DNA of 64,000 nt, from the NCBI RefSeq assembly GCF_014698475.1, contig NZ_JACJTB010000006.1, positions 1 through 64,000 on the forward strand, in the 5' to 3' direction. Positions 37,292 through 46,893 of the stretch are shown here, piece after piece (the stretch's first letter is position 1; each line of letters begins with the position of its first letter). The translations under genes and the position numbers were made by a program. This stretch comes from Nostoc spongiaeforme FACHB-130 (GTDB lineage: Bacteria; Cyanobacteriota; Cyanobacteriia; Cyanobacteriales; Nostocaceae). Under the pieces are notes generated by a model. The model saw nothing but the letters and a program-made list of their open reading frames with translations, was not told the DNA's origin and did not search any database.

Positions 37292-38103
37292 GTGAACTAA
37301 CAAAGCTGCGAGTCATATCTTACTTAGCACCGAGTTGGTTTGGGTTTTATGAAGCAATTGTGGGTTATGTTGGTCGGATTTTGGGAGTCGAAACCCAACT
37401 ACAAGCAAGTCAATATGACCCGCTACAAGACCCAATAATCTTAACAAACCAGCTAGATTTAGCGTTTATTTGTGGTTTACCTCTGGTCAGATATAATCAA
37501 GTAGCGAAAAATCAACTACAACCCATAGTTGCGCCAGTGCTGGATGCACCACGTTATCAAAACCATCCTGTTTACTTTACGGATGTGATTGTGAATGCCA
37601 ATAGTCATCTGTATAGTTTTGCAGACTTGGCTGGTAAAACTCTGTGTTACAACGACCTCGGCTCTAATAGTGGTTATAATCTGCTCCGACATCGGTTATT
37701 AGAAGGTCAACACCCAAAAAACTTTTTTGGAAAGACCATAGCATCAGGATTTCACCAGCGTTCGATACGTTGGGTGGTGGATGGGCTTGCAGATTGCGCG
37801 GGGATTGATAGTGTAGTTTTGGAGCAAGAACTACGAGATTTTCCTGAGTTATCTGAACATTTGCGAGTAGTAGAAGTGATTGGCCCATGTCCGATACCGC
37901 CTTTAGTCGCTGCACCACATTTAGATAAATCAGTGATTGGGCAGATTCAAACAGCCTTACTGCAACCTGATGCAGAACTTCAAACCGCCATGACCAAATT
38001 TGGTGTCAAGGGTTTCGCTGCTGTAGATTTACCAGACTATGAGGCGATCGCTACAATCTACAATACTGCAATTCAAGCAGGCTATGAAGTAATTGGTAAC
38101 TGA
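37288..38103 (+). CDS. PhnD-like substrate-binding protein without signal peptide
   Basis: A 271-residue protein of the phosphate/phosphonate (PhnD-type) periplasmic-binding fold. Landmarks are LDLAFICGLPLVRY, the loop TDVIVNANS, DLAGKTLCYND and GSNSGYNLLRH, then a second lobe with DCAGIDSVVLEQ. There is no signal peptide, so it is either cytoplasmic or held through the preceding membrane protein. The GTG start shares the GTGA overlap. No permease or ATPase is beside it, so transport is not assured. The ligand is unknown. Confidence 0.82.
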   Translation: MSELTKLRVISYLAPSWFGFYEAIVGYVGRILGVETQLQASQYDPLQDPIILTNQLDLAFICGLPLVRYNQVAKNQLQPIVAPVLDAPRYQNHPVYFTDVIVNANSHLYSFADLAGKTLCYNDLGSNSGYNLLRHRLLEGQHPKNFFGKTIASGFHQRSIRWVVDGLADCAGIDSVVLEQELRDFPELSEHLRVVEVIGPCPIPPLVAAPHLDKSVIGQIQTALLQPDAELQTAMTKFGVKGFAAVDLPDYEAIATIYNTAIQAGYEVIGN

Positions 38104-38119
38104 GCGATCGCACTGCAAC

Positions 38120-38611
38120 TTAAATTTTCAAATCTCGCAAAGCCAAACGAATTTGCTCTAAACGCCTACGGTTGACACCAAGATCAGATTCTCCCACACG
38201 AGATGCAGAACGGATATGAATCACTGATTCATTCACCGGAAAATAAAACTCCACATCATCAATAAATTTGAAGATGCGGCTTTTAGAAAGAGCGTGAATG
38301 TAATTATCTGTTTGTTCTATCACTTCTGTTCGGGGGACAACAGTGAGAACCTTGAGTAAGGTTGCGCGTGCTGTATCCCGGTCTACATGATAAGCGATCG
38401 GGTCAATGGCGTGTTTTGCATCCGCACCTTGACTCACAACACAGTTTGGCGAACTCGGACAAGCAGTTAGATGACCATGATCAATTCCCAAGCTAGAAGC
38501 AGCCCAAACAACAGGATTAGTCACGATGAAACTACTAGCTAGGGCGATAAATATGACAACAGCCATATTCAACAGATTTCGCTGTGTAATTGCTGTGAGC
38601 CAACGCATCAT
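38120..38611 (-). CDS. DUF1499 family protein
   Basis: A 163-residue protein with an N-terminal hydrophobic segment (about 14-35) and a DUF1499 domain marked by ACPSSPNCVVSQ and FYFPVNESVIHIRSASRVG. The frame is open 45 codons further upstream, but ATG 38611 has a GGGGAG about 12 bp ahead and puts the signal-like segment at the right place. Function unknown; probably exported or membrane-anchored. Confidence 0.85.
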   Translation of the reverse strand: MMRWLTAITQRNLLNMAVVIFIALASSFIVTNPVVWAASSLGIDHGHLTACPSSPNCVVSQGADAKHAIDPIAYHVDRDTARATLLKVLTVVPRTEVIEQTDNYIHALSKSRIFKFIDDVEFYFPVNESVIHIRSASRVGESDLGVNRRRLEQIRLALRDLKI

Positions 38612-38883
38612 GATCAATCTACTCCCCAAGGTTGAAATAGTACTTAATTTATAGATAGTAACTTGGGGCGGGAGTAAGGAGCAGAGGAAGCGATTTGTAT
38701 AAGTAGTTTTGTGAATTGGTATAACTATAACGATGTACGCAAGCAAAGACCTTTACACCGTCATCCAAAAATATTCATCCATCTCGCACCATACAGCATT
38801 AGTCAGATGGAAGAAGAGCAAGAAATTTCCATCATAGATTCAAATGACCAAGCCCTTCTGGTAGGGAATAGCTTTGAAAGACT

Positions 38884-39441
38884 ATGAGAATAGGAACCCG
38901 GTTAGCAAAAAATTGGTGGACACTCGCATTGCGGGGAACACTCGCGATCATATTTGGTTTAGCAGCATTATTTTGGCCAGGAATTACCTTAACAGCCTTG
39001 GTATTTTTGTTTGCGGCCTTTGCGCTAGGTGGTGGAATATTATTAGCGATCGCTGGATTTAAGGATCATCTTGGCAATATTCACGGCTGGTTATTGGTAA
39101 TTGAAGGTGCAATTGGAATTACAGTGGGAGTTATGGCATTTATTTGGCCGGGAATTACAGCATTAGTTTTGCTGTATCTGATAGCGGCTTGGGCAATTAT
39201 CACTGGTATATTTGAGATTATTGCAGCCAACCATCTACGCCAAGAAATTGACAATGAATGGTTACTCATCGCTGCTGGGATTGCATCTCTTGTTTTTGGT
39301 GTGCTACTGATTATCTGGCCGATTGCGGGAGCGTTAGCAATTTTATGGATAATGGCTGCTTATGCAATTGTGTTTGGTGTTTTGATGTTGCTTTTGGCGT
39401 TCAGACTACGCAAGTGGGGTGAGGAACACAGTTTACTTTGA
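38884..39441 (+). CDS. HdeD-like DUF308 membrane protein
   Basis: A 185-residue protein with six transmembrane helices in three pairs, each pair with an ALFWPGITL-type or FIWPGITAL-type motif, the hallmark of HdeD/DUF308 repeats. In E. coli HdeD helps acid resistance at high cell density; the role in cyanobacteria is unclear. It is convergent with the lipoprotein gene, with 5 bp between stops. Confidence 0.88.
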   Translation: MRIGTRLAKNWWTLALRGTLAIIFGLAALFWPGITLTALVFLFAAFALGGGILLAIAGFKDHLGNIHGWLLVIEGAIGITVGVMAFIWPGITALVLLYLIAAWAIITGIFEIIAANHLRQEIDNEWLLIAAGIASLVFGVLLIIWPIAGALAILWIMAAYAIVFGVLMLLLAFRLRKWGEEHSLL

Positions 39442-39446
39442 AGATG

Positions 39447-40277
39447 TTAAGGAGCAACATTCGTAACTACTAATACAGGTTTATTTCGATATTTTGCTGT
39501 CAATTGCTTCCGCAAATTTGAATCCCAAGTTAGGTTATAGTCTCGCTCTAATTCGGTAATCACCAAGGGACGTAACACACCAGAGACAGTTACTTGTTCT
39601 CCTTGCTTCACTCTTGCTTGTGGCTTGGTGTGGAGTACCAGTAAATCTTCTCCACCAAGCAATTTGTCTTCATCAAGGGTATATGCGATCGCATTACTAA
39701 TATTTTCAACTTTACCAGTGACAGTGAGTTGTTTACCATAATAGGCACTGGGGTTGGTAGTAAGTTCACCAGGATTAGGAGATAAAGCTAGTGATTTGGC
39801 AACAATTACTGGTTGATCATCGTAATCGCTGTAATATTCAGATTGCAAATCTAACTTATAATCTCGATTGATTTGTGCTAAATCAAATCTGCGGACTTGT
39901 CCAGTAATTTGCAGGGGGATGTCATTTGTACTGGGCAATGTAAAAGGCTTACCTGTAGCATTAATCACCAAAATATTTTGATTATCAAATAGTTCCTTAT
40001 CGTTAACTGTAAAGCTTGTAGGGCCAATTAAGCGAATCGGTTGCGTTCTAATTGTGACAGTTTTACCGATAAGTTCATCTTTTTTATCTGTTACTTCTAC
40101 AATTTGGCTATCTACTACTTCTCGACTAACTTGGTTGCGTTGTTGCTGCGGCGTGGCTGGAGTGATGGCCTGTGGTTCGTTATAACTGCAAGCTGGAAGG
40201 ACGATTGCCATTAATGTAAGAGCGATCGCTCCTTTAGCTTGTTTCCAGTTAGGATAAATAGTATTTATATAGTTCAC
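39447..40277 (-). CDS. lipoprotein with repeated OB-like domains
   Basis: A 276-residue protein. It starts at GTG 40277 with AAGGAG about 10 bp ahead. The signal peptide ends in a lipobox VLPAC (Cys30). The mature part has two similar blocks with LIGKTVTIRTQPIRLIG and YYGKQLTVTGKVENI, each followed by an RDY(K/N)L motif, suggesting a duplicated beta domain. The family is not named with confidence. It is upstream of the PRC-barrel cluster on the same strand but separated by about 620 bp. Confidence 0.75.
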   Translation of the reverse strand: MNYINTIYPNWKQAKGAIALTLMAIVLPACSYNEPQAITPATPQQQRNQVSREVVDSQIVEVTDKKDELIGKTVTIRTQPIRLIGPTSFTVNDKELFDNQNILVINATGKPFTLPSTNDIPLQITGQVRRFDLAQINRDYKLDLQSEYYSDYDDQPVIVAKSLALSPNPGELTTNPSAYYGKQLTVTGKVENISNAIAYTLDEDKLLGGEDLLVLHTKPQARVKQGEQVTVSGVLRPLVITELERDYNLTWDSNLRKQLTAKYRNKPVLVVTNVAP

Positions 40278-40849
40278 AATTCAACATCTCCTTTTTAAAA
40301 TGTCAAAGCTTTATTCAAAACCAAATTAAAAAGCCATTTAAATGTACCAATAAAATAAAATCAGTAATTGATTTATATACTGAGATTATATTTTTATCAT
40401 TGTTTTTTCTTCTATCCTTTGAGCAATTTTTTTCCTCTAACTTGAGATATATAAAAGAGGAATCCGGTTTGTTCCAAACATCGCCCTTATCTTCCTTGTT
40501 TCTCTGGTCTTCTCTATCTCTGAATGACGGGATATTTTTTAATTATCAGTTCCTAATGTTGCATTTTATTTCTATCTAAAAAGTTTAATTGACAATAAAC
40601 CCTACCTTTGGGAAGATGTAAAGCTAAATCAGCAAAGATAAATTTTAGTCATTTACTGTTTCACACTCAGCAAGCTCCTCAAGGAAATTCTTGGGAGCTT
40701 TATTAATGGCTATTGAAGAAGTCAGATGCCAGAATTCAGAATCAATTAGTAGGGGATTATGAAGCACAACAAACTATAGACAGATTTTAGCTGAGTCTTA
40801 AGCATGAATTATGACTCCTGACTCCTGAATTCTATTTGATAAACTATAT
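40278..40849. other. intergenic region with an imperfect hairpin
   Basis: It holds AAGCTCCTCAAG (40672-40683) facing CTTGGGAGCTT (40690-40700) with TTATT after it, and GACTCCTGACTCCTGAATTC-type repeat sequence near 40813. No gene seen. The 5' side must carry the lipoprotein promoter. Confidence 0.5.
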
Positions 40850-40880
40850 AAAAAAGTAGGGTGAATAATTTTCACCCTAC
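40850..40880 (-). terminator. terminator of the PRC-barrel gene
   Basis: On the reverse strand GTAGGGTGAA / TTCACCCTAC forms a perfect 10-bp stem with a 5-nt loop, followed by a T run (AAAAA at 40851-40855 on the + strand), 21 bp after the stop at 40902. Confidence 0.85.
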
Positions 40881-40901
40881 TATTAGTCATCTGCTAGAAA
40901 C

Positions 40902-41777
40902 TTATAAAAGAGATTGAGGTTTTTGACCTTTAGAGCAACGGTCAAACCATTCTTGATATTTTTGTTTGTGTGATTCATCTTCACATAAAATCGATACTCG
41001 CACACGCGGACAGCCGTGATTTTTTTCGAGAGCGATCGCATTTAAAATTAAACTAGCAATTTTCGGTGAACTAAACTCTCCATTCACAGTGAAATCACCA
41101 GCAAAGTTGCTAACTGCACCATCTTCTGTTGCGGTTAAGGTAATCTCAGAACTGTCTTCTAAACCTAAATCTATTTCTGCAAGTTGCTTTTGTTGTGGAC
41201 TAACTTGTTCCACAATTAATTTCTCCCGCCGGACAGGTACTTGTACTATCCGCGTTTCAATTTCTTTGCGAACAATTACTTCGCCAATTTTATGTATATT
41301 AGTATCAACTACTAACTGTTCTTCTAATAAACGAACAATATTTTCTTCCGTAAATTCTCCCAAATTAGCTTGTTCCATATTACTATGCCCACTAGAATTT
41401 TCAGATAATACTTGATAGCCAATTATTTGAGATTTTAAATGTTCAGGTATATATTCAATTGCCGCTTTATCTATATTTAAAAAAATAGATTTAGTGATAG
41501 TGTCTATTCTTTGAATTTTTTGACTCCACACTAAAGCAAGTTGTTCTTTAAATACTCGTTGTTGCCCAAATTGGGTTTGATTGATAGTTTGGAATATGAC
41601 TAAATTTAATCGACGCTGATTATCTAAGACTAAATCTCTGACTTTACCAACCAATTGACCTTGGTTATCCATAACATCAAAACCTACAACCTTAGTTTTT
41701 AAAGTTGCTAGTAATTTAGAAATAGTAGGTTTCTGATTGACTGGTGTAATATTATTTATCATTGGTTGGCTATTCAT
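40902..41777 (-). CDS. PRC-barrel / DUF2382-type protein with extra C-terminal domain
   Basis: A 291-residue protein. A PRC-barrel-like part (about 25-90: VVGFDVMDNQGQLVGKVRDL) is followed by a DUF2382 segment (about 145-205: RLLEEQLVVDTNIHKIGEV, RKEIETRIVQVPVRREKL) and a C-terminal domain (about 215-291) of unknown type. ATG 41777 is preferred over GTG 41780. It is the most divergent of three neighbours of this architecture. By family these are linked to stress adaptation, without a known mechanism. Confidence 0.82.
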   Translation of the reverse strand: MNSQPMINNITPVNQKPTISKLLATLKTKVVGFDVMDNQGQLVGKVRDLVLDNQRRLNLVIFQTINQTQFGQQRVFKEQLALVWSQKIQRIDTITKSIFLNIDKAAIEYIPEHLKSQIIGYQVLSENSSGHSNMEQANLGEFTEENIVRLLEEQLVVDTNIHKIGEVIVRKEIETRIVQVPVRREKLIVEQVSPQQKQLAEIDLGLEDSSEITLTATEDGAVSNFAGDFTVNGEFSSPKIASLILNAIALEKNHGCPRVRVSILCEDESHKQKYQEWFDRCSKGQKPQSLL

Positions 41778-41860
41778 CACCCTAATTTGATAATTATGAG
41801 TACAGGCAAAGCTGATTCATCAGCCTTACCTGTACTATGTCTAATCTAATTCCGCTTTAA

Positions 41861-42766
41861 TTAGCGTTCTTCAACTGGAAGTCCTGGAGCATTTACATCT
41901 AGCTCTTCTCGACGTATTGTTTCTTGAGCGTCAACGGTATCTTGCTCTACAACTTTTCGGACTCGAACTTCTTCACGGACAAATGCTTCTTTGCGAATGT
42001 CAGCAGTTTCTTCGTGAATTTCTACACGCGCAACTTCCCCTTCACGAAAGTCAGCTTCACCAGGCGCAACAACTCTACCAGCGTCATCTGGGGTAATGCG
42101 TTCAATGACAACATGCTCTTTTTCCACTGGTACGGAAACTCTAGCAGTTTCAGTTTCGATATGTTTGCCAACAGCAACTTCACCTGTTTTTTGTCTTCTC
42201 TTATTAGCAACTAGCCGTTCTTCATATAATCTCAAGGTTTGATGGTCTTGTTCATTTAATCCAAATAAAGAAGGCTCTTGCTCATAATTATAGGTATCGC
42301 GGGTGAAAGTTGGTGTGGTGACTGCTGTTGCTGGAGTAGCTGTAAAACCTGTATCTAATGTTGCAGTAGTATCTAGAGGTGTGGCTGTATCTACAGGGGT
42401 GGTACTATATTGGGGATTACGATAAACACCACGTACTCGTTCTTCATAATCGTAATCAACTTGGCGTTCGTCAAATTCTGGTAAGTCTTCTGCTTGCTCT
42501 CTGGTCATACCCACAGCATAAACGCGATCGCGCCCATAATCAATGCGGCTACGACCTACCGGCAATAATACTTTTTTACCAAAAATCCAGAAACCTAAGT
42601 CAACAACTAAATAGCGAAAATGTCCTTCATCATCAACTAAAACATCATTGACTGTACCAATCTTTTCATCATTTCCTTCCGTATATACGCCTAAACCTTT
42701 AATATCATTACCTTCCAGAGTATCACGATAGTCTGGATCAAATTCATTTAATTTGTAAAGAGACAT
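41861..42766 (-). CDS. PRC-barrel DUF2382 protein
   Basis: A 301-residue protein. The PRC-barrel (about 1-85) has YTEGNDEKIGTVNDVLVD and DLGFWIFGKKVLLPVG. A Thr/Pro-rich linker (about 115-155) precedes DUF2382 (about 170-301), with LYEERLVANKRRQKTGEV, PVEKEHVVIERI and VREEVRVRKVV. ATG 42766 has GAGGG about 10 bp ahead, so the 12 codons further upstream are dropped. It is paralogous to the gene at 43026 over nearly the whole length. Confidence 0.9.
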   Translation of the reverse strand: MSLYKLNEFDPDYRDTLEGNDIKGLGVYTEGNDEKIGTVNDVLVDDEGHFRYLVVDLGFWIFGKKVLLPVGRSRIDYGRDRVYAVGMTREQAEDLPEFDERQVDYDYEERVRGVYRNPQYSTTPVDTATPLDTTATLDTGFTATPATAVTTPTFTRDTYNYEQEPSLFGLNEQDHQTLRLYEERLVANKRRQKTGEVAVGKHIETETARVSVPVEKEHVVIERITPDDAGRVVAPGEADFREGEVARVEIHEETADIRKEAFVREEVRVRKVVEQDTVDAQETIRREELDVNAPGLPVEER

Positions 42767-43025
42767 TATATTTTCCCTCTGAACTCTTATATCAACTTTC
42801 AATTCTTAAGGTAAAAATTTATTCTCTTCTATACATCTTTCTCTCGAATGAAGTACCTTAATTTCAAATTATCGAAAGGGAGATATTTTTCCGCCTCATA
42901 CTATTTCAATTTATGGATAATACAAATAGAGACATAGAGGCTAAAGAACAAGGTCAAAAGCCCCTACATTTTTTTGAATTTTGTGCTTTTAACTAAATAG
43001 TTCCTTGACTATCTTTATTATCTAC

Positions 43026-43829
43026 CTACAACTCGCCTGTAGTATTCACATCTAACTCTTCGCGGCGAATTGTGTCTTCAGCTTCTACGGTATCTCTGTC
43101 TACTACCTTTTTAACTCGTACTTCTTCCCGAACAAAGGCTTCTTTGCGAATTTCTGGTGTTTCTTCGTAAACTTCTATACGTGCTACTTCACCCTCTTGA
43201 AATCTCACTTCATTGGGGTCAAGGACTGTTCCTGTTTCTGTGGGTGAAACTCGCTCAATTACAACACGTTCTTTTTGAACAGGGACTGTAATTCGTGCAG
43301 TTTCAGTTTCAATATGCTTACCGACAGCAACTTCTCCGGTTTTAACGCGCTGTTTATTAGCAATTAGTCGTTCTTCATAAAGTCTGAGTGTTTGATGATA
43401 TTGATCATTTAAATTATATAAATTAGGTTCTGTTTGATAATTGTAGGTATTGCGATCGTAAGTTACATTACTGTTACTAGGACGAAATACACTGCGTACT
43501 CTTTCTTCATAATCTTCATCAACTGTATAGTTTTCATGATACTCAGGTAGCATTTCTACTTGCTGTTTACTAAGTCCATCGACATATACCCGTTGTTCGG
43601 AATAGTTGATGCGTGAAAGACCGATTGGTAGTAATATTCTCTTACCAAAAGTATCAAAGCCTGTGTCAATCACTAAATAGCGAAAACGTCCATTTGGGTC
43701 AACTAAAGCATCACTTACGGAACCAATTTTTACTCCGCCCTCAGTATAGAGTTCTAAACCTTTAACATCATCACCGCCAAATGTTTCTCGGTATTGAGGG
43801 TCAAATTCTTCAAGTTTGTAAAGAGGCAT
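43026..43829 (-). CDS. PRC-barrel DUF2382 protein (paralogue)
   Basis: A 267-residue protein starting MPLYKLEEFDPQYRETFGG. PRC-barrel (about 1-85) and DUF2382 (about 135-267, LYEERLIANKQRVKTGEVAV, VREEVRVKKVV) match the gene at 41861, but the Thr/Pro linker is much shorter. The two read as a tandem duplication. Spacing of about 260 bp suggests separate promoters. Confidence 0.9.
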   Translation of the reverse strand: MPLYKLEEFDPQYRETFGGDDVKGLELYTEGGVKIGSVSDALVDPNGRFRYLVIDTGFDTFGKRILLPIGLSRINYSEQRVYVDGLSKQQVEMLPEYHENYTVDEDYEERVRSVFRPSNSNVTYDRNTYNYQTEPNLYNLNDQYHQTLRLYEERLIANKQRVKTGEVAVGKHIETETARITVPVQKERVVIERVSPTETGTVLDPNEVRFQEGEVARIEVYEETPEIRKEAFVREEVRVKKVVDRDTVEAEDTIRREELDVNTTGEL

Positions 43830-44149
43830 AGCTGGGAAGTTTTTGAGGAAATATATTTATATCTCTAAGCTAGAAATTCTTGTGCCAGGAATCCTCTAAC
43901 TGATGGCTGAATTCTCTGAAGATATTTATTGCTGCTCTCTATACCCGCCGCAATCATGCGATGATATTCGTCTATTGTGCTGTAGTTAGACTCATAGCGA
44001 TCGCGTTTCTCTTGCCTTTGTTATTTTAATAGTAATCTAATCAAAATCAGACATTTAAAGTATCCTTAACCGAAATGTATCAACAAATAAAACCTGATAT
44101 TTGAGATAATAATTGCTTGTAAACACATTTTTATGAGCAACATTTAACT
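43830..44149. other. divergent intergenic region
   Basis: 320 bp between a PRC-barrel gene (-) and xisH (+). No promoter or repeat could be fixed. Confidence 0.5.
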
Positions 44150-44587
44150 TTGTCTGCTAGAGATGCCTTTCATGAAGTCGTTAAAACTGCTCTCGAAAAA
44201 GATGGCTGGCTAATTACACATGATCCTTACCCGTTGCAAGCAGGTACATTTGACTTAGCTATTGACCTTGGTGCAGAAAAAGTAATTGCAGCAGAAAGGG
44301 AAGGATGGAAAATCGCTGTCGAAATCAAAAGTTTCCTTGGCCCATCAAAAATTTCCGAATTTTATGGAGCTTTAGGGCAATTTATAGCATATAGGTCTGC
44401 CTTAAACTCTCAAGACCCTCAACGAGTTTTGTATTTAGCTGTATCCAGTGATATTTACGAGCGATTTTTTGCAACTTCGTTTATTCAAGGACTTGTAGTG
44501 CAGAACCAACTTCTTCTCTTAATTTACGATATTGATAGGGAGGTAATTGAAAGATGGCTACCGTCGATGAATACAGACAACTTATAA
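44150..44587 (+). CDS. xisH: XisH family protein, nuclease-like fold
   Basis: A 145-residue protein of the XisH family, first known as a factor needed for fdxN element excision in Anabaena. The sequence has a PD-(D/E)XK-like core: D35 and D39 in FDLAIDLG, E58-x-K60 in VEIKSF, and an FYGALGQFIAYR helix. It starts at TTG 44150 (MSARDAFHEVV), since the nearby ATG is out of frame and closes. It overlaps xisI by 34 bp. No fdxN element is seen, so excision is not implied here. Confidence 0.9.
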   Translation: MSARDAFHEVVKTALEKDGWLITHDPYPLQAGTFDLAIDLGAEKVIAAEREGWKIAVEIKSFLGPSKISEFYGALGQFIAYRSALNSQDPQRVLYLAVSSDIYERFFATSFIQGLVVQNQLLLLIYDIDREVIERWLPSMNTDNL

Positions 44588-44886
44588 AAAACTTACTAAA
44601 CGAACACGCTAAACTTGTGTGGGATGAACGTATCCAAGCTCAAACTATTTTTGATACTGAACATGACCACTACCAATTAGTCTATGTTGGTTGGCGCGAT
44701 TCTAAACGAGTATATGGTACGGTTCTTCACCTTGATATTATCAATGACAAAATTTGGGTGCAGCAGGATGGTACAGAAGTAGGTATTGCAAATGAATTAG
44801 TCGAATTAGGTGTCTGTAAACAAGATATTGTTTTAGGCTTTGACCCACCAAAAATGCGCCATTATACTGATTTTGCAGTGGGATAA
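44554..44886 (+). CDS. xisI: XisI family protein
   Basis: A 110-residue protein of the XisI family: VDEYRQLIKNLLNEHAKL, YQLVYVGWRDSKRVYG, KIWVQQDGTEVGIANELVELG and the end GFDPPKMRHYTDFAVG. The ribosome-binding site GGGAGG lies about 10 bp before ATG 44554. XisH-XisI pairs are multicopy in cyanobacteria. The overlap with xisH suggests an obligate pair. Confidence 0.92.
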   Translation: MATVDEYRQLIKNLLNEHAKLVWDERIQAQTIFDTEHDHYQLVYVGWRDSKRVYGTVLHLDIINDKIWVQQDGTEVGIANELVELGVCKQDIVLGFDPPKMRHYTDFAVG

Positions 44887-45075
44887 TTAGTATTTTTTAA
44901 ATTATACCAAATTGAAGAATGATTGCGACAAATGAACTGCCCAAAAGCTTACCAGTAAAGCCTGTCTCAATCCAAAATCTAAAATGGTATTAATTTTGAT
45001 TAAAGTAGTTTATAGGCGATCGCTTTTTGGCTGATATATAAGATAGCTTGATAAAGTGAGGTTATCTATTAATAA

Positions 45076-46803
45076 TCAGTTTTCATCATTAGTATTAGGC
45101 AAATTATCTATATCTATATTGTAAAGAAATTTAGCTCTAATTTTATTTAACTTACTCTTTTTGGCTAATATGCGAATAGCTTGCTCTAACTTTTGGGATG
45201 CAGGTAAACCAAATTTCAAAAACTGTTTAACCATCAGATATAAGTCAGAATCACCTTTTTCAAGCCATTGAATATATTCTTCAACAGTACAGTTGTTTAT
45301 AAATGTAACGTTTTCCTTCTCCCAAGGTGATATTGAAAGGGAATTGCTATTGATTATATTTTTTATTGCTGTGGAAATATCTAAGCTTTGCAGATATTGA
45401 TTTTTTTGTTCTTCTAGATATACCGCTAATTCAGGATGTTTACGCAATTTAGCTCTAAATACATTTAAATCATTAAAATAGTGTGGGTCACTATTTTTTA
45501 GTTTATGTTCTAATAAAGCTTCTTCGTATTGACTAATATCAAGTTCTACAATTGATGCTAATTGTTCAACTTGCTCAAATTCGGAAATACTTAAATATAG
45601 ATGATTCTCTTCAAGAAAAGTTTTAATTTCTTCAATAATTTCTTGTTCAGAATTTCCAAATGAATTATGATATGGCTTACCAAGATTACGCAACTTTTCA
45701 ATAACTTGATTTTTTTCTTCTCTCTCATTAAGAATTTCTCCTCTTTTAATAAACTCTGTTTCATCATAGCTAGACAGCGATCTTTCAACTGAATTTATTA
45801 TAATTTCATCAATCTCCAGAGAGTTATAACCTATATAAGATAATTTGTGTACAAGTTGAATCTGTTCCTCAAAACCGTCGTTATTTTGATATTTTGAAGA
45901 GTCTGTTAAAGATAATATGTTATCTATAGTAATGGAAGAATTTTTACAAAAATCTGTATCTATTGTTACTAAATTAATAACAATACAATTTCTTATAACT
46001 TGATTACGTAAACTAGGTTGCCAATCCGCTATTAAAGGACTAAGCTCATCAATCAGCCATCTAGTTTTACGAAAAACACGAATATTGTTGGTAAGAGTCT
46101 TTATAAAAACTGATTTGATTACTTCTATATCAGGATGATCTTCAAAGATAAAATCTAAGTTTTCTTCTACTGTTGGAGCAAGCGTAAATTCTCTATCAAT
46201 GACTTTCTCCCTATAAATCTTTAATGTTTTTTTGGAGGCTTGATCGAGATTATCATCACTATAAATTAAAATAATTTTACATTTTAATTCCTGAACTAGA
46301 TATTCAACAAAGCCAAGCAGCTCATCGATTGGCAGCTTAGATTTTCTTTCTAAATCATCAATACATATAATTGAGTTTCTGGCATTTTCATTAAAAAGTA
46401 TATTCAGACCTAAATCACCAACCGCAGACATTAGTGAGCCTACAATTTGCATAGAACCTAACTCCAATTTTGGAGTTTTCTCTAATTTTGCAGCGTTAAT
46501 ACTTAACCATTCAACTGTATTATTTATAAGTTTATTAACACGATTTGAATTGGATTGATGAGAATTTGCTATTATTCTACCTTTTAATTGTTCAATTGAA
46601 GAAATACCAAATACGGAAGCATAATAATAATATTCGCCACTATGTTCATTTAATAATTTCTGTACTAAATGGGTTTTTCCCACCCCCCATTTTCCCTTGA
46701 CAGCTAAAACCCTATAATGTTCATTATTTAAAAATTTATTAATAATATTTTCAGCTTCCTCTCGACTTACCCCTGAACGGAATATATTTGTACTGTCAGT
46801 CAT
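45076..46803 (-). CDS. KAP-type P-loop NTPase
   Basis: A 575-residue protein. Walker A is GKWGVGKTH (37-45) and Walker B is SIICIDDLERKS (about 144-155). A moderately hydrophobic stretch near 118-137 lies between them, as in KAP-family ATPases. The long C-terminal part (about 210-575) is helical and acidic with no recognised domain. By family, KAP ATPases are often phage- or plasmid-linked and a few take part in anti-phage defence, so that is a possibility here and not shown. The gene is visibly AT-rich compared with psaB. It lies about 190 bp from xisI in the opposite direction. Confidence 0.75.
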   Translation of the reverse strand: MTDSTNIFRSGVSREEAENIINKFLNNEHYRVLAVKGKWGVGKTHLVQKLLNEHSGEYYYYASVFGISSIEQLKGRIIANSHQSNSNRVNKLINNTVEWLSINAAKLEKTPKLELGSMQIVGSLMSAVGDLGLNILFNENARNSIICIDDLERKSKLPIDELLGFVEYLVQELKCKIILIYSDDNLDQASKKTLKIYREKVIDREFTLAPTVEENLDFIFEDHPDIEVIKSVFIKTLTNNIRVFRKTRWLIDELSPLIADWQPSLRNQVIRNCIVINLVTIDTDFCKNSSITIDNILSLTDSSKYQNNDGFEEQIQLVHKLSYIGYNSLEIDEIIINSVERSLSSYDETEFIKRGEILNEREEKNQVIEKLRNLGKPYHNSFGNSEQEIIEEIKTFLEENHLYLSISEFEQVEQLASIVELDISQYEEALLEHKLKNSDPHYFNDLNVFRAKLRKHPELAVYLEEQKNQYLQSLDISTAIKNIINSNSLSISPWEKENVTFINNCTVEEYIQWLEKGDSDLYLMVKQFLKFGLPASQKLEQAIRILAKKSKLNKIRAKFLYNIDIDNLPNTNDEN

Positions 46804-46893
46804 AAATACTTTTTAGTCTCCGATAATAAATAAAATCACAATTACTTTATCTTAGACGTATTAAATTGTATTTGGTTACATACAAAAACCAAC

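Noticed and set aside
44150-44886. An fdxN element or recombinase around xisHI
   Set aside because: No xisF-like recombinase or fdxN gene is in the window, so excision cannot be claimed.
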